Positions 14,684 to 22,914 of a DNA stretch of 22,914 bases are shown one piece after another. Under the pieces are notes generated by a model, which saw nothing but the letters and a program-made list of their open reading frames with translations, had not been told where the DNA came from and did no database searches. Made by a program: the position numbers and the translations under genes. Origin of the DNA: Lentzea aerocolonigenes (GTDB taxonomy: Bacteria; Actinomycetota; Actinomycetes; Mycobacteriales; Pseudonocardiaceae); contig NZ_JYJG01000404.1 in the NCBI RefSeq assembly GCF_000955955.1, positions 1-22,914 on the forward strand, written 5' to 3'. The number at the start of each line of letters is the position of its first letter. Position 1 is the first letter of the stretch.

Positions 14684-17593
14684 TCACCTCGTGAAACGCA
14701 GGGTGACCACCTGGAACGGGCGCAGGGTGATGTCCCCGGACGCGTCGTTCAGCGGCCGTTCGAGCAGATCGGTCTCGTGGATCGACGTGTAAGGGAAGGA
14801 CGTGCTGAGCGTCGCCCGAGCCCGGCCGCCGTGCGCCTCGTAGAGGCGGACGACCACGTCGCCTGACCGGTCGTCGGCCAGCTTCACGGCCTCGACCCTG
14901 ACCGCCGGGTTGTCGGTGCGCACCAGTGGTTGGGGTGCGGTCGAGCCCTGGACGGTCTGCGGTGGCAGGTTGATGCGGTAGCCGGCGTCGATGGCTTCCG
15001 GGATGCCCGCGCCGACCACGAGGGCGTAGCGGAAGCGGTGCTCGCCCTGGTCGGTCTCGGGGTCGGGGAACCTCGGCGCGCGCAGCAACGACAGACGGAC
15101 CGTCGTGGTGGTGCCGCCGTCCTCGCGGGTGGTGCGGGTGACCTCGTGGCCGTAGGTCGAGTCGTTGACCACCGCGACGCCGTAGCCGGGTTCGCCGACG
15201 TGCAGGAAGCGGTGGGCGCAGATCTCGAACTTGGCGGCTTCCCACGAGGTGTTGGTGTGCACCGGGCGGTGCAGGTGGCCGAACTGGGTCTCGGCCGTGG
15301 AGACCTCGGCGCGGACGTCGAGCGGGAAGGCGATCTTGAGCAGCTTCTCGCGTTCCTGCCAGTCGACCTCGGTGTCGAAGTCGAGCTGCTTGGCGCCTTC
15401 CCGGAGGCGGATCGTCTGGGTGAGCACCGAGTTGCCGAACTTCGCCCGCACCACCACACCGTCCTGCGCGTCGATCCGCTCGGACGGGATCAGGTCGGAC
15501 TTCCAGTTGCGGTAGAACGGGTCGATGTCCCAGGCGTCCCACTGGTTCGGGTTGTCGCGGTGCAGCTGAGGCATGCCGGCGAACCCGTGCGGTGGCAGGA
15601 CCTCGCGGTCGTTCTCCAGGTCGAGGATGGAGAGCACGATGCCGTCGGCGTCGATCGTGACCCGGAGCCTGCCGTTGTCGAGCACGCCGTTCTCGGGCGC
15701 CACGAACGGCTTGGGCGCCTCGCCGCCGAGCACGTCGAACGTCAGTTCGTCGGTGCCGTCGCCCTTGATCGCGTCGATGGCCCGCGCGGTGATGGCCTTC
15801 AGCTCGGCCGCCACGCGGGCGTAGGTGGCCTCGGCCTCGCGGTGCACCCAGGCGATCGAGCTGCCCGGCAGGATGTCGTGGAACTGGTGCAGCAGCACGG
15901 TCTTCCACAACGCGTCGAGCTCGTCGTGGGGGTAGTCGTGGCCTTGCAGCGCGGCCGCGGTGGCCCAGTGCTCGGCCTCGCGCAGCAGGTGTTCGCTGCG
16001 GCGGTTGCCCTGCTTGGTCCTGGCCTGCGTGGTGTAGGTGGCGCGGTGCTTCTCCAGGTACAGCTCGCCCGCCCACACCGGCGCGTCCGGGTACTCGTCC
16101 TGCGCGGCCTGGAAGAAGTCGCGCGGCGGTTCGACTTTCACCGTCGGGGAGCCTTCGAGGTTCGCGACGCGGTGCGCGGTCTCCATCATCTCGCGGGTGG
16201 GTCCGCCACCGCCGTCGCCATAACCGAACGGCACCAGCGAACGGGATGCCTTGGCGTGCTCAGCGAACTGGCGGGATGCGCGGGCGAGCTCCTCGCCGGA
16301 CAGCGAGGAGTTGTAGGTGTCGACCGGCGGGAAGTGCGTGAAGATCCGCGTGCCGTCGATGCCCTCCCACCAGAAGGTGTGGTGCGGGAACTTGTTGATC
16401 TGGTTCCACGACAGCTTCTGGGTGAGGAACCAGCGCGAGCCGCTCAGCTTGATCAGCTGAGGAAGTGCGGCGCTGTAGCCGAAGGAGTCCGGCAGCCAGA
16501 CCTCCTCGGTTTCCACGCCGAAGTTGTCCAGGAAGAAGCGCTTGCCGTGCACCAGCTGGCGGGCCATCGCCTCGCCGCCGGGCATGTTCGTGTCCGACTC
16601 GACCCACATGCCGCCGACAGGCACGAACTGTCCACTGCGGACCTTCTCGCGGACCCGATCCCACACGTGCGGGTGGTGATCTTTCATCCACGCGTACTGC
16701 TGGGCCTGCGAGCACGCGAAGTAGAAGTCCGGGTACTCGTCCATCAGCTTGGTGACGTTCGAGAACGTGCGGGCGCACTTGCGGACCGTTTCCCGCAGCG
16801 GCCACAGCCAGGCGGAGTCGATGTGCGCGTGGCCGATCGCGGAGACCTGGTGAGCGGATGCGCTGGCGGGCAACGACAGCACGTGTTCCAGCTCGGCGCG
16901 GGCCAGGTCGGCGGTGGCGGCCACCTCGTTGAGATCGAGCGCGTCCATCGCCCGGTCGAGCGCGTGCAGGATCTTGTGGCGGCGCGGGTCGTGGTCCTGC
17001 AGTTCCTTCATGAGGCTTTGGAGCACCTCGATGTCGAGCATCAGGTGCCACACCTGCGGCTGGAACACCGCGAGCTCCGCCCTGAGGATCTTGTAGAGCG
17101 GCTCGGTGCCGGCGGTTTCCTTGTCGCCCAGCGGGGTCGGCAGGAACGGGTGGAAGTCGAGGATCGTCGGGTTGCCCGCGGCTTCGAGGTAGAAGAGGAC
17201 GTCCTGGCCCTCGACGGGCAGGTAGGTGTTGCGCGGTTCGATGCCCTTGATGGGCTCGCCCTGAGCGTTGTAGGCGAGGCCCTCGGACTGGAAGCCGGGG
17301 CCGGGGTGGGTGAAGCCGAGGTCCAGCACGACCTCGACCTGCTTGCCCTGCCACGCCTCCGGGACGCTGCCGGTGAGCCGGAACCAGCTCGTGCTCCACG
17401 GTGCGCCCCAGGCGTCGCCGACCGCGGCCGGTTCGTAGGTGGCCGCGAGGGCCTCGGCGACCGGGACCGGCTCGTCCGGCACGGTCCACACGGCCAGGTC
17501 GAGCGGTGCGGTCTCGCCGTAGATCGCCGGGCGGATGCGTTCCTTCAGCGTGCGGTTGAGTCGTTCTTCCAGCAGCGCGCGTTCGTCGTGCAC
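14684..17593 (-). CDS. GH38 alpha-mannosidase, cytoplasmic
   Basis: A 969-residue glycoside hydrolase family 38 enzyme, which removes alpha-linked mannose with retention using a divalent metal. The catalytic domain starts IGHAHIDSAWLWPLRET with metal ligands His257 and Asp259. The nucleophile Asp369 lies in VWLPDSFGYS. An N-terminal beta-sandwich (about 1-240) and the C-terminal GH38 sandwich domains (about 640-969) are both present, so it is full length. There is no signal peptide, so substrate must be imported first. The GTG start at 17593 lies 4 bases after the stop of the GH5 gene. It is the last gene of the operon. Confidence 0.95.
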   Translation of the reverse strand: MHDERALLEERLNRTLKERIRPAIYGETAPLDLAVWTVPDEPVPVAEALAATYEPAAVGDAWGAPWSTSWFRLTGSVPEAWQGKQVEVVLDLGFTHPGPGFQSEGLAYNAQGEPIKGIEPRNTYLPVEGQDVLFYLEAAGNPTILDFHPFLPTPLGDKETAGTEPLYKILRAELAVFQPQVWHLMLDIEVLQSLMKELQDHDPRRHKILHALDRAMDALDLNEVAATADLARAELEHVLSLPASASAHQVSAIGHAHIDSAWLWPLRETVRKCARTFSNVTKLMDEYPDFYFACSQAQQYAWMKDHHPHVWDRVREKVRSGQFVPVGGMWVESDTNMPGGEAMARQLVHGKRFFLDNFGVETEEVWLPDSFGYSAALPQLIKLSGSRWFLTQKLSWNQINKFPHHTFWWEGIDGTRIFTHFPPVDTYNSSLSGEELARASRQFAEHAKASRSLVPFGYGDGGGGPTREMMETAHRVANLEGSPTVKVEPPRDFFQAAQDEYPDAPVWAGELYLEKHRATYTTQARTKQGNRRSEHLLREAEHWATAAALQGHDYPHDELDALWKTVLLHQFHDILPGSSIAWVHREAEATYARVAAELKAITARAIDAIKGDGTDELTFDVLGGEAPKPFVAPENGVLDNGRLRVTIDADGIVLSILDLENDREVLPPHGFAGMPQLHRDNPNQWDAWDIDPFYRNWKSDLIPSERIDAQDGVVVRAKFGNSVLTQTIRLREGAKQLDFDTEVDWQEREKLLKIAFPLDVRAEVSTAETQFGHLHRPVHTNTSWEAAKFEICAHRFLHVGEPGYGVAVVNDSTYGHEVTRTTREDGGTTTTVRLSLLRAPRFPDPETDQGEHRFRYALVVGAGIPEAIDAGYRINLPPQTVQGSTAPQPLVRTDNPAVRVEAVKLADDRSGDVVVRLYEAHGGRARATLSTSFPYTSIHETDLLERPLNDASGDITLRPFQVVTLRFTR

Positions 17594-17597
17594 TTGT

Positions 17598-18716
17598 TCA
17601 CCCCAGCTCGATCGAGGCCCGCACGCCGCTGCGCGCGAGATTCATCCACTCTTCGAAGAAAGCTCCGCCTGGTCCCCACGAGGGCCGGTCGCCGTGCAGC
17701 TTGATCGGTGTGCGCTCGACAGGCGCTGGAGTCGCGTCGCGCACGATCCTGGCGATCGCCTCCCCTAGCGGTTTGACCTTGCGTTCCGTCGTCAGCAACC
17801 CCAACTCGTACTCGCGTTCGGGGAAGTCCACCAACGCACGGTCCACGTCGTGCGAGCACCACCACGTAACGCCCCAGAGGTTCTGGCAGGTCAGCACGTT
17901 CGCAAGCGTTTGCTCAGCGAACGCGGGGGCCTGCTCGGCGCTGATCTCGGGCTGGGCGGCGCCGACCTCCTGCAGCCACACCGGCCGGTTCGGGTCCTTC
18001 GCGTGCGCCTTGGCCAGTTCGACGAGGTATTCGGCGTGGTGGACGCTCTCGGGCGACATCGGGCCGTAGCGCTGCGCGGTGCCGTTGAAGACCCACGAGT
18101 GCACGGTGGTCATCGCGCCCTTGTTGGCCGCGTGTTCGGGCAGGAACTCGTGCTCGCTCTCGTACCAGACCGCGTCGTACTCGGAGTGCACGTGCGGGAG
18201 GCCCGGAGCGGCCTTGTCGCACTCGGCGAGCAGCGTGTCGATCCACTCGCCGGCCTGCTGCGGTGTGCAGGGGTTCGACTCGGTGAGCAGGTTGACCTCG
18301 TTGCCCAGGGTGAAGCCGAGGAAGTTCGGCTTGTCTTTGAGGGCTTCGGCGAGCGTGCGGACGTAGAACCGCTGCCCGCTGATCACGTCGGGGTCGATGA
18401 AGATGTTGCGCTTGTGCCAGGTCTGCACCCACGACGGGTAGAAGTCGAAGCTCGACAGGTGGCCCTGCAGCACGTCGACCTGCACGTCCAGGCCGGTCTC
18501 GTGGGCGGCGTCGAGCATCTGTCCCAGCTGCTCGACGGCTTTCGGGCGGACGAGGCCGCGGTTCGGCTGGAACACCGGCCACAGGGGGAAGATCCGCACG
18601 TGGTCGAGGCCCAGCCCCGCGATGGACTCGAAGTCGGCTAAGACGGCATCGATGGAGAAGTCGAGCCAGTGGTGGAACCAGCCGGTCGACGGGGTGTAGT
18701 TCACGCCGAAACGCAA
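17598..18716 (-). CDS. GH5-type intracellular glycosidase, probable beta-mannosidase (GH5_18-like)
   Basis: A 372-residue TIM-barrel hydrolase with no signal peptide, starting RFGVNYTPSTGWFHHWLDF. Candidate acid/base Glu140 lies in FTLGNEVNLL and nucleophile Glu250 in VWLQEVGAAQP, the usual strand 4 and strand 7 positions of clan A. Family members with this opening (GH5 subfamily 18) are intracellular beta-mannosidases that cleave Man-beta-1,4-GlcNAc; this subfamily call is from memory and is inference. The start is TTG at 18716, with gaggag 7 bases upstream. The gene sits between the sugar permeases and the alpha-mannosidase, with short gaps of 19 and 4 bases. Confidence 0.83.
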   Translation of the reverse strand: MRFGVNYTPSTGWFHHWLDFSIDAVLADFESIAGLGLDHVRIFPLWPVFQPNRGLVRPKAVEQLGQMLDAAHETGLDVQVDVLQGHLSSFDFYPSWVQTWHKRNIFIDPDVISGQRFYVRTLAEALKDKPNFLGFTLGNEVNLLTESNPCTPQQAGEWIDTLLAECDKAAPGLPHVHSEYDAVWYESEHEFLPEHAANKGAMTTVHSWVFNGTAQRYGPMSPESVHHAEYLVELAKAHAKDPNRPVWLQEVGAAQPEISAEQAPAFAEQTLANVLTCQNLWGVTWWCSHDVDRALVDFPEREYELGLLTTERKVKPLGEAIARIVRDATPAPVERTPIKLHGDRPSWGPGGAFFEEWMNLARSGVRASIELG

Positions 18717-18735
18717 GGTCGATCTCCTCGGGGTG

Positions 18736-19557
18736 TCATCCCTTGATCGCGCCTTCTCCGACTCCGCGGAAGAAGTGCTTCTGCAGCAACAGGAACAGCA
18801 GGATCAGCGGGAGGACGGCGATGATCGTGCCCGCCGCCACCAGCCGCTGGTTCTGCACGAACGTGCCCTGGAGGTATGCGAGGCCGATGGTCAGCGTGTA
18901 CTTCTCCTGGTCGCTCAGCACCACCAGCGGCCAGAGGAAGTCGTCCCAGCTGAACATGAACGAGAACAGCGCGACCACGACCAGCGTGCCCTTCACCGAC
19001 GGCAGCCCGAGGCGGCTGAAGCGCTGCCACGCGTTGGCGCCGTCGATGACCGCGGCTTCCTCGACTTCGGCGGGGAGTGCGAGGAAGGCGTTGCGCAGCA
19101 ACAGGACGTTGAGCGCGGCGATCGAGCCGGGCAGCACGACGCCGGTGAGCGTGTTGGTCAGGTTCAGCCCGCGCATCACCAGGAACAGCGAGATGAGGAT
19201 GGCCTCGAACGGGACCAGGATGCTGCTGGCGAAGATCACCGCGGCGAACCTGCGGCCCTTGAACTTGAGGCGTGCCAAGGCGTAGCCGGCCATGGCCGCG
19301 CCGAGGCAGTTGGTGATGACGTTGACGCTCGCGACGCCGAGCGAGTTGAGCGCGAACGACCAGACCGGCACCACGTCGGCCACGGCCGCGTAGTTGCTGA
19401 AGGTCGGGTCGTCCGGGATGAAGTCGGGGACGAAGACGTCCTCGTTCGGTCCCTTGATGCTGGTCATGAACTGCCACAGGAACGGGCCGATGCTGATCGC
19501 GAGGATGCTGAGCAGCCCCAGATAACGCAGTGCCAGATAGACGTGGGCGCGCTTCAC
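18736..19557 (-). CDS. Carbohydrate ABC transporter permease, MalG-type
   Basis: A 273-residue inner-membrane protein with six predicted helices. The EAA loop EEAAVIDGANAWQRFSRLGL, which docks the ATPase, is near residues 164-183. It ends FFRGVGEGAIKG, the common C-terminus of MalG-type proteins. The GTG start at 19557 overlaps the stop of the MalF-type gene in a GTGA tetranucleotide and is preceded by agggagga at good spacing. It forms the import channel with its neighbour; the ATPase is not encoded here. Confidence 0.93.
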   Translation of the reverse strand: MKRAHVYLALRYLGLLSILAISIGPFLWQFMTSIKGPNEDVFVPDFIPDDPTFSNYAAVADVVPVWSFALNSLGVASVNVITNCLGAAMAGYALARLKFKGRRFAAVIFASSILVPFEAILISLFLVMRGLNLTNTLTGVVLPGSIAALNVLLLRNAFLALPAEVEEAAVIDGANAWQRFSRLGLPSVKGTLVVVALFSFMFSWDDFLWPLVVLSDQEKYTLTIGLAYLQGTFVQNQRLVAAGTIIAVLPLILLFLLLQKHFFRGVGEGAIKG

Positions 19558-20423
19558 AGCTGGTCCTCCCTGCGGTTGAGCTTGAGGGTGATCAGCAGCA
19601 GGCCCAGCAGGATCACGAACAGCACGAGGCTCAGCGCCGAGGCGTACCCGACCTCACCGGTGAGACCGCGGCCGACCGACTGGATCAGCATCACCAGCGT
19701 GGTGCTTGCCCCGCCCGGACCGCCGGAACCGCCCGACAGCAGGTAGATCTCGGAGAACACGCGGAACCCGTTGACCGCGCTCAACGCCGCGATGAGCACC
19801 ATGGTGGGCCGCAGCGACGGCACGGTGACCGACCAGAACCTCCTGACCGGTCCCGCGCCGTCGACCATCGCGGCCTCGAGCAGGTCCTTCGGCACGTTCG
19901 CGAGCGCGGACAGGTAGATCACCATGTAGTAGCCGAGGCCGCGCCAGATCGTCACGATCATCGAACTGACCAGCAGCAGCGTCGAGTCGGTCAGGAACGG
20001 GATCCTGGCTCCGCCCAAGGCTTCGACGACGCTGTTCACCAGGCCGCGGCTGTCGAGCAGCCACGTCCAGATGAGCCCGACGACGACCGCGGACGCGATC
20101 ACCGGCGTGAAGAACGCCGTGCGGAAGATCCCGATGCCCGGCACGATCTTCTGCGCGAGCATCGCGATCAGCAGCGGCAACAGCACGAGTGGCGGCACGA
20201 CGCACACCATGTACAGCAGGCTGTTGCGCGCGGCGACCCAGAACTTGGGGTCCTGGGCCATCCGCACGAAGTTGTCCACACCGGTGAACTGGCCGCCACC
20301 CAGCGCGCTCGCGTCCGTGAACGAGAGCACGATCATGTTCAGGAACGGGAAGATCACGAACCCGAGGGAGACGACCAGTCCTGGCAACAGGAACAGCCAC
20401 GGCGTGTAGGGCTTGTGGGTCAC
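19554..20423 (-). CDS. Carbohydrate ABC transporter permease, MalF-type
   Basis: A 289-residue permease starting THKPYTPWLFLLPGLVVSLG. It has six helices and an EAA loop LEAAMVDGAGPVRRFWSVTV in the cytoplasmic loop before the last two helices. I chose GTG 20423, which overlaps the stop of the binding-protein gene as GTGA, matching the next junction; ATG 20441, six codons earlier, is the alternative. Neither has a clear ribosome binding site, so translation is probably coupled. It pairs with the MalG-type permease. Confidence 0.9.
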   Translation of the reverse strand: MTHKPYTPWLFLLPGLVVSLGFVIFPFLNMIVLSFTDASALGGGQFTGVDNFVRMAQDPKFWVAARNSLLYMVCVVPPLVLLPLLIAMLAQKIVPGIGIFRTAFFTPVIASAVVVGLIWTWLLDSRGLVNSVVEALGGARIPFLTDSTLLLVSSMIVTIWRGLGYYMVIYLSALANVPKDLLEAAMVDGAGPVRRFWSVTVPSLRPTMVLIAALSAVNGFRVFSEIYLLSGGSGGPGGASTTLVMLIQSVGRGLTGEVGYASALSLVLFVILLGLLLITLKLNRREDQL

Positions 20424-21688
20424 TTGAGCAGCCGGTTGCATTCGTTGACGGCGTCGTCCAGCGCCTGCTTGGCGGACTTCTTGCCGAGCATCGCGTCGGC
20501 CAGCTGCTGCAGCAGTGCTTCGCGCATCTGGTCGCTGAACTGCACGGGCGTGTAGTTCACGGCGGTCTTGAGCTGCTTGGCCGCCGCGACGCGCACGCGT
20601 GCCTCGTCGCTGCCGTCCTCCGTGGTGAAGTACGGGTCGTCGCCGCCCTTCGACGTGGACGGGAAGATCGAGGCGAGCTTGGCGAACTTCACCTGGTTCT
20701 CGGCGTTGGTGACGAACCGGCCGAACGCCAGCGCCGTCGCCTGGTTCTTGCTGCTCTTCGGCACGCTCACGCCGTGCAGGAACATGTTGGCGCTGCCCGT
20801 GTTCGTGATGGGCTTGGTGATGCCGATGTTCGCGTAGAGGCTGGGCGCGTCGGTCTTGAACTTGCCGAGGTCGTACGCGCTGCCGGGGCTGAGCGCGGTC
20901 TGCTGCGCCATGAACTTCGTCCCCGAGCCGGTGTAGTTCTGCGTGAGCGCCTCGGGGATCAGCGCGCCCGCGTCGTACATCCGCTTGTAGCTCTCGACGA
21001 ACTCGACGCCCTCGGGTTCGTTGAAGGTGAACTTGTCGTTCTCGAACACCTTCACGCCGTAGAGCCCGAAGTCGGCGATGGTCGGAGTCTGGCCGAGCAT
21101 CGCGATCTTCTTGCTCTGGGCGAGCTTGAGGGCTTGTTCCTCGAGCTCCTTGAACGTGGTCGGCGGCTTCTCCGGATCCAGGCCGGCGTCCCGGAACAGC
21201 GCCTTGTTGTAGAACACCGGCCCGGTGTTGAGGTACCAGGGGAAGCCGTAGCAGCCGCCCTTGCCGGGGATCTCGAACGCCTGCCAGGCGTTCTCCAGGT
21301 ACTCGGGCTTGGCTTCCTCGAGCGCCTGGTCCAGGTCGACGAGCTGCCCGGCCTTGGCGAGCGGGAAGCTGAGGTCCGGCGGCACGTTGATGACGTCGGG
21401 GAGGCTCCCCGCGCTCGCATCGGCCATGACCTTGGCCAGGTACCCGTCCGCGGGCTGGTCGACCCACTTCACCGTGGTGCCCTGGTGCTGCTTCTGGAAC
21501 GCGTCGATGACACCGTTGACGTAGTCGGTGTACTTGGGCTTCAGCGACCACGTCTGGAACGTGATCTCGCCGGTCACCTGCCCGCCCGCGGATGAGTTGC
21601 TTGCTGTGTTGCCGGACAGTCCGCAGCTCGCGAGGGTCCCCGCGAAAGGCACCGCCGCCAGGCCTGCGAGGAACGTGCGCCTCTTCAT
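20420..21688 (-). CDS. Sugar ABC transporter substrate-binding lipoprotein (Tat-type signal)
   Basis: A 422-residue extracellular family 1 solute-binding protein. The signal MKRRTFLAGLAAVPFAG has the twin-arginine pattern and ends in a lipobox LASC, so it is probably a Tat-exported lipoprotein. The mature domain opens GEITFQTWSLKPKYTDYVNG and contains the LPDVINVPPDLSFPLAKAG and GFPWYLNTGPVFYNKALF segments typical of oligosaccharide binders. ATG 21688 is chosen for the ideal ggaggt 8 bases upstream; GTG 21694 is less likely. It is the first gene of the mannoside operon and follows the palindromic operator. The ligand is inferred from the downstream mannosidases. Confidence 0.93.
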   Translation of the reverse strand: MKRRTFLAGLAAVPFAGTLASCGLSGNTASNSSAGGQVTGEITFQTWSLKPKYTDYVNGVIDAFQKQHQGTTVKWVDQPADGYLAKVMADASAGSLPDVINVPPDLSFPLAKAGQLVDLDQALEEAKPEYLENAWQAFEIPGKGGCYGFPWYLNTGPVFYNKALFRDAGLDPEKPPTTFKELEEQALKLAQSKKIAMLGQTPTIADFGLYGVKVFENDKFTFNEPEGVEFVESYKRMYDAGALIPEALTQNYTGSGTKFMAQQTALSPGSAYDLGKFKTDAPSLYANIGITKPITNTGSANMFLHGVSVPKSSKNQATALAFGRFVTNAENQVKFAKLASIFPSTSKGGDDPYFTTEDGSDEARVRVAAAKQLKTAVNYTPVQFSDQMREALLQQLADAMLGKKSAKQALDDAVNECNRLLK

Positions 21689-21720
21689 TGACACCCACCT
21701 CCTTGGTCGCGGACCCTAGC

Positions 21721-21732
21721 TAAACCGGTTTA
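21721..21732. promoter_or_regulatory. LacI-type operator taaaccggttta
   Basis: A perfect 12-base palindrome with central CG, the classic form of LacI-family operators. It lies 33 bases upstream of the binding-protein ATG and 77 bases upstream of the LacI gene, in their shared divergent gap. It most likely binds the adjacent LacI protein, repressing the mannoside operon and perhaps the regulator itself. Confidence 0.8.
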
Positions 21733-21809
21733 TCTCCGGCTAGCCTCCGAAGGTCTTGTTGTCTCGTTCCGGACAGGGTTCGGCCAGGTGGGTGTGAGAG
21801 GTGCGCTGA

Positions 21810-22802
21810 GTGAAGAGGCCGACCATCATGGACATCGCGGCCGCGGCCGGGGTGTCGAAGGGGGCTGTGTCGCTCGCGTTGAACGGGCGGTCCGGGGTCT
21901 CCGACGCCACTCGTGCTCGGGTGCTGGAGGTGGCTTCGTCTCTCGGGTACCGGCCTTCTGTCACCGCTCGGGCGCTGTCGTCGGCGTCTGCTGATGCGGT
22001 CGGGCTGGTCCTGGTGCGGCCGCCTCGGGCCCTGGGCGATGAGGCGTTCTTCTTCCAGCTGATCGCCGGCATGCAGTCGGAGATGTCGTCTGCGTTGTTG
22101 TTGCAGGTGGTGTCATCTCGGGACGCGGAGATCGAGCTGTACCGGCGGTGGTGGGCCGAGCATCGGGTCGACGGCGTGTTCCTCGTGGATCTGCTGGTGG
22201 ACGATCCTCGGGTCGAGCTGATGTCGTCGTTGGGGTTACCGGCTGTTGTTGTCGGTGGGGCTGGACATCACGGGTCGCTGGCGTCTGTGTGGGCTGATGA
22301 CTACGCGGCTATGACTTCCGTTGTGGAGTATCTGAAGTCGTTGGGGCATCGGAGGATTGCCCGGGTGGCTGGGTTGTCGTCGTTGTTGCACACGGTTCGC
22401 CGGGATCAGGCGTTCTTGGCGTCTGTTGTGGACGGTGTGATCGTGGCCGGGGACTACACGGCTGAGGCTGGAGCTGTTGCTACCCGTCGGCTGTTGGAGT
22501 CCGGTGAGGCGCCTTCGGCGATCGTTTACGACAACGATGTGATGGCGGTGGCTGGGGCTGAAGTGGCTGGGGGGCTTGGGGTTTCTGTGCCGGACGAGTT
22601 GTCGATCGTGGCTTGGGACGACTCGGTGCTGTGTCAGCACGGGCGGTTGACGGCTTTGTCGCGGGATACGTTCGCGTTTGGGGCTCGGGCGGCTCGGGCT
22701 TTGTTGGCTGTGGTTGACGGGGCTTCGCCTACTGATGTTGAGGATGTTCTGCCTGAGTTGGTGGTTCGGGGGAGTACTGGGGCGCCTTCGGCGCGGGGGT
22801 AG
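21810..22802 (+). CDS. LacI-family transcriptional regulator of the mannoside operon
   Basis: A 330-residue LacI protein. The helix-turn-helix and hinge helix span residues 1-58 (TIMDIAAAAGVSKGAVSLAL, then LGYRPSVTARALSS). A periplasmic-binding-protein-like effector domain follows (about 62-325), with IVYDNDVMAVAGAEVAGGLG and PDELSIVAWDDS. The GTG start at 21810 follows gagagg. It is divergent from the transporter-glycosidase operon across a palindromic operator, so a mannose-containing sugar is the likely inducer (inferred). The second half is unusually G+T rich on the coding strand, with many gct, gtt and ggg codons. Confidence 0.93.
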   Translation: MKRPTIMDIAAAAGVSKGAVSLALNGRSGVSDATRARVLEVASSLGYRPSVTARALSSASADAVGLVLVRPPRALGDEAFFFQLIAGMQSEMSSALLLQVVSSRDAEIELYRRWWAEHRVDGVFLVDLLVDDPRVELMSSLGLPAVVVGGAGHHGSLASVWADDYAAMTSVVEYLKSLGHRRIARVAGLSSLLHTVRRDQAFLASVVDGVIVAGDYTAEAGAVATRRLLESGEAPSAIVYDNDVMAVAGAEVAGGLGVSVPDELSIVAWDDSVLCQHGRLTALSRDTFAFGARAARALLAVVDGASPTDVEDVLPELVVRGSTGAPSARG

Positions 22803-22813
22803 GGGTTGTCGCC

Positions 22814-22914
22814 GTTGGGCGAGTCATGTTGCGTGCGAGCCGCGGCTTGGGCTGGTGGTCGGCTTGCGATGGGCGGGTCCCGTTGCGTGCGAACCGCGAC
22901 TTGGGCTGGTGGTC
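22814..22914. repeat. About 54-bp tandem repeat running off the window end
   Basis: Two 47-base units, 22814-22860 and 22868-22914, start 54 bases apart and are nearly identical. Each has a variable gggcg-gtc start, then gttgcgtgcga-ccgcg-cttgggctggtggtc. The second ends exactly at the window edge, so more copies may follow. It directly follows the LacI stop and has no open frame that I trust. Confidence 0.75.

Noticed and set aside
14930..17704. 924-residue plus-strand ORF opposite the alpha-mannosidase
   Set aside because: Val/Arg/Gly-rich shadow frame; the minus strand shows GH38 catalytic motifs.
1..22914. CRISPR array or secondary-metabolite gene cluster
   Set aside because: No regularly spaced repeats with variable spacers, no Cas-like proteins, and no PKS/NRPS-type modules are visible in the window.

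Overview
The window is high-GC actinomycete DNA with strong GC3 coding, many GTG/TTG starts, and MmpS-like and fused ProW-type proteins. It fits a Pseudonocardiales-type genome (Lentzea, Saccharothrix or Amycolatopsis-like). The genus is inferred from general style, not from a marker gene.

Region 1 (1-2050) is housekeeping and stress genes: a HIT-family hydrolase, a tiny membrane protein, and a HxlR regulator with a VOC protein in one operon. These two are divergent from an NAD(P)-binding reductase. Region 2 (1940-3140) holds a G-rich hairpin repeat, tRNA-Gly(TCC) on the minus strand, tRNA-Pro(TGG) on the plus strand, and a decayed tyrosine integrase joined to a decapitated LacI regulator. 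I read it as the scar of an integrative element that used tRNA-Pro. Region 3 (3260-6550) is accessory: a lipoprotein followed by small ORFs, an MmpS-like protein, a lower-GC multi-pass membrane protein, a doubtful repeat-bearing ORF and a bidirectional terminator.

Region 4 (6563-9110) is a head-to-head pair: an alpha/beta hydrolase resembling half of a hydrolase/OsmC fusion, and a large uncharacterised protein with a HEPN-type R-N-x3-H motif near its C-terminus. Region 5 (9120-14332) is a glycine betaine/proline-type uptake system: ATPase, double-length permease and substrate-binding lipoprotein in one operon, plus a second, divergent paralogous binding protein. It ends in a 21-bp-class hairpin.

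Region 6 (14343-22802) contains a small conserved-looking protein and then a five-gene minus-strand operon: Tat-type sugar-binding lipoprotein, two permeases, a GH5-type glycosidase and a GH38 alpha-mannosidase. A divergent LacI regulator faces it across a perfect 12-bp palindromic operator. The two glycosidases have no export signal, so the locus probably imports mannose-containing oligosaccharides and trims them in the cytoplasm. The GH5 (subfamily-18-like) plus GH38 pairing suggests N-glycan core fragments. No ATPase gene is present, so a shared MsiK-type ATPase elsewhere is expected. The window ends inside a roughly 54-bp tandem repeat.
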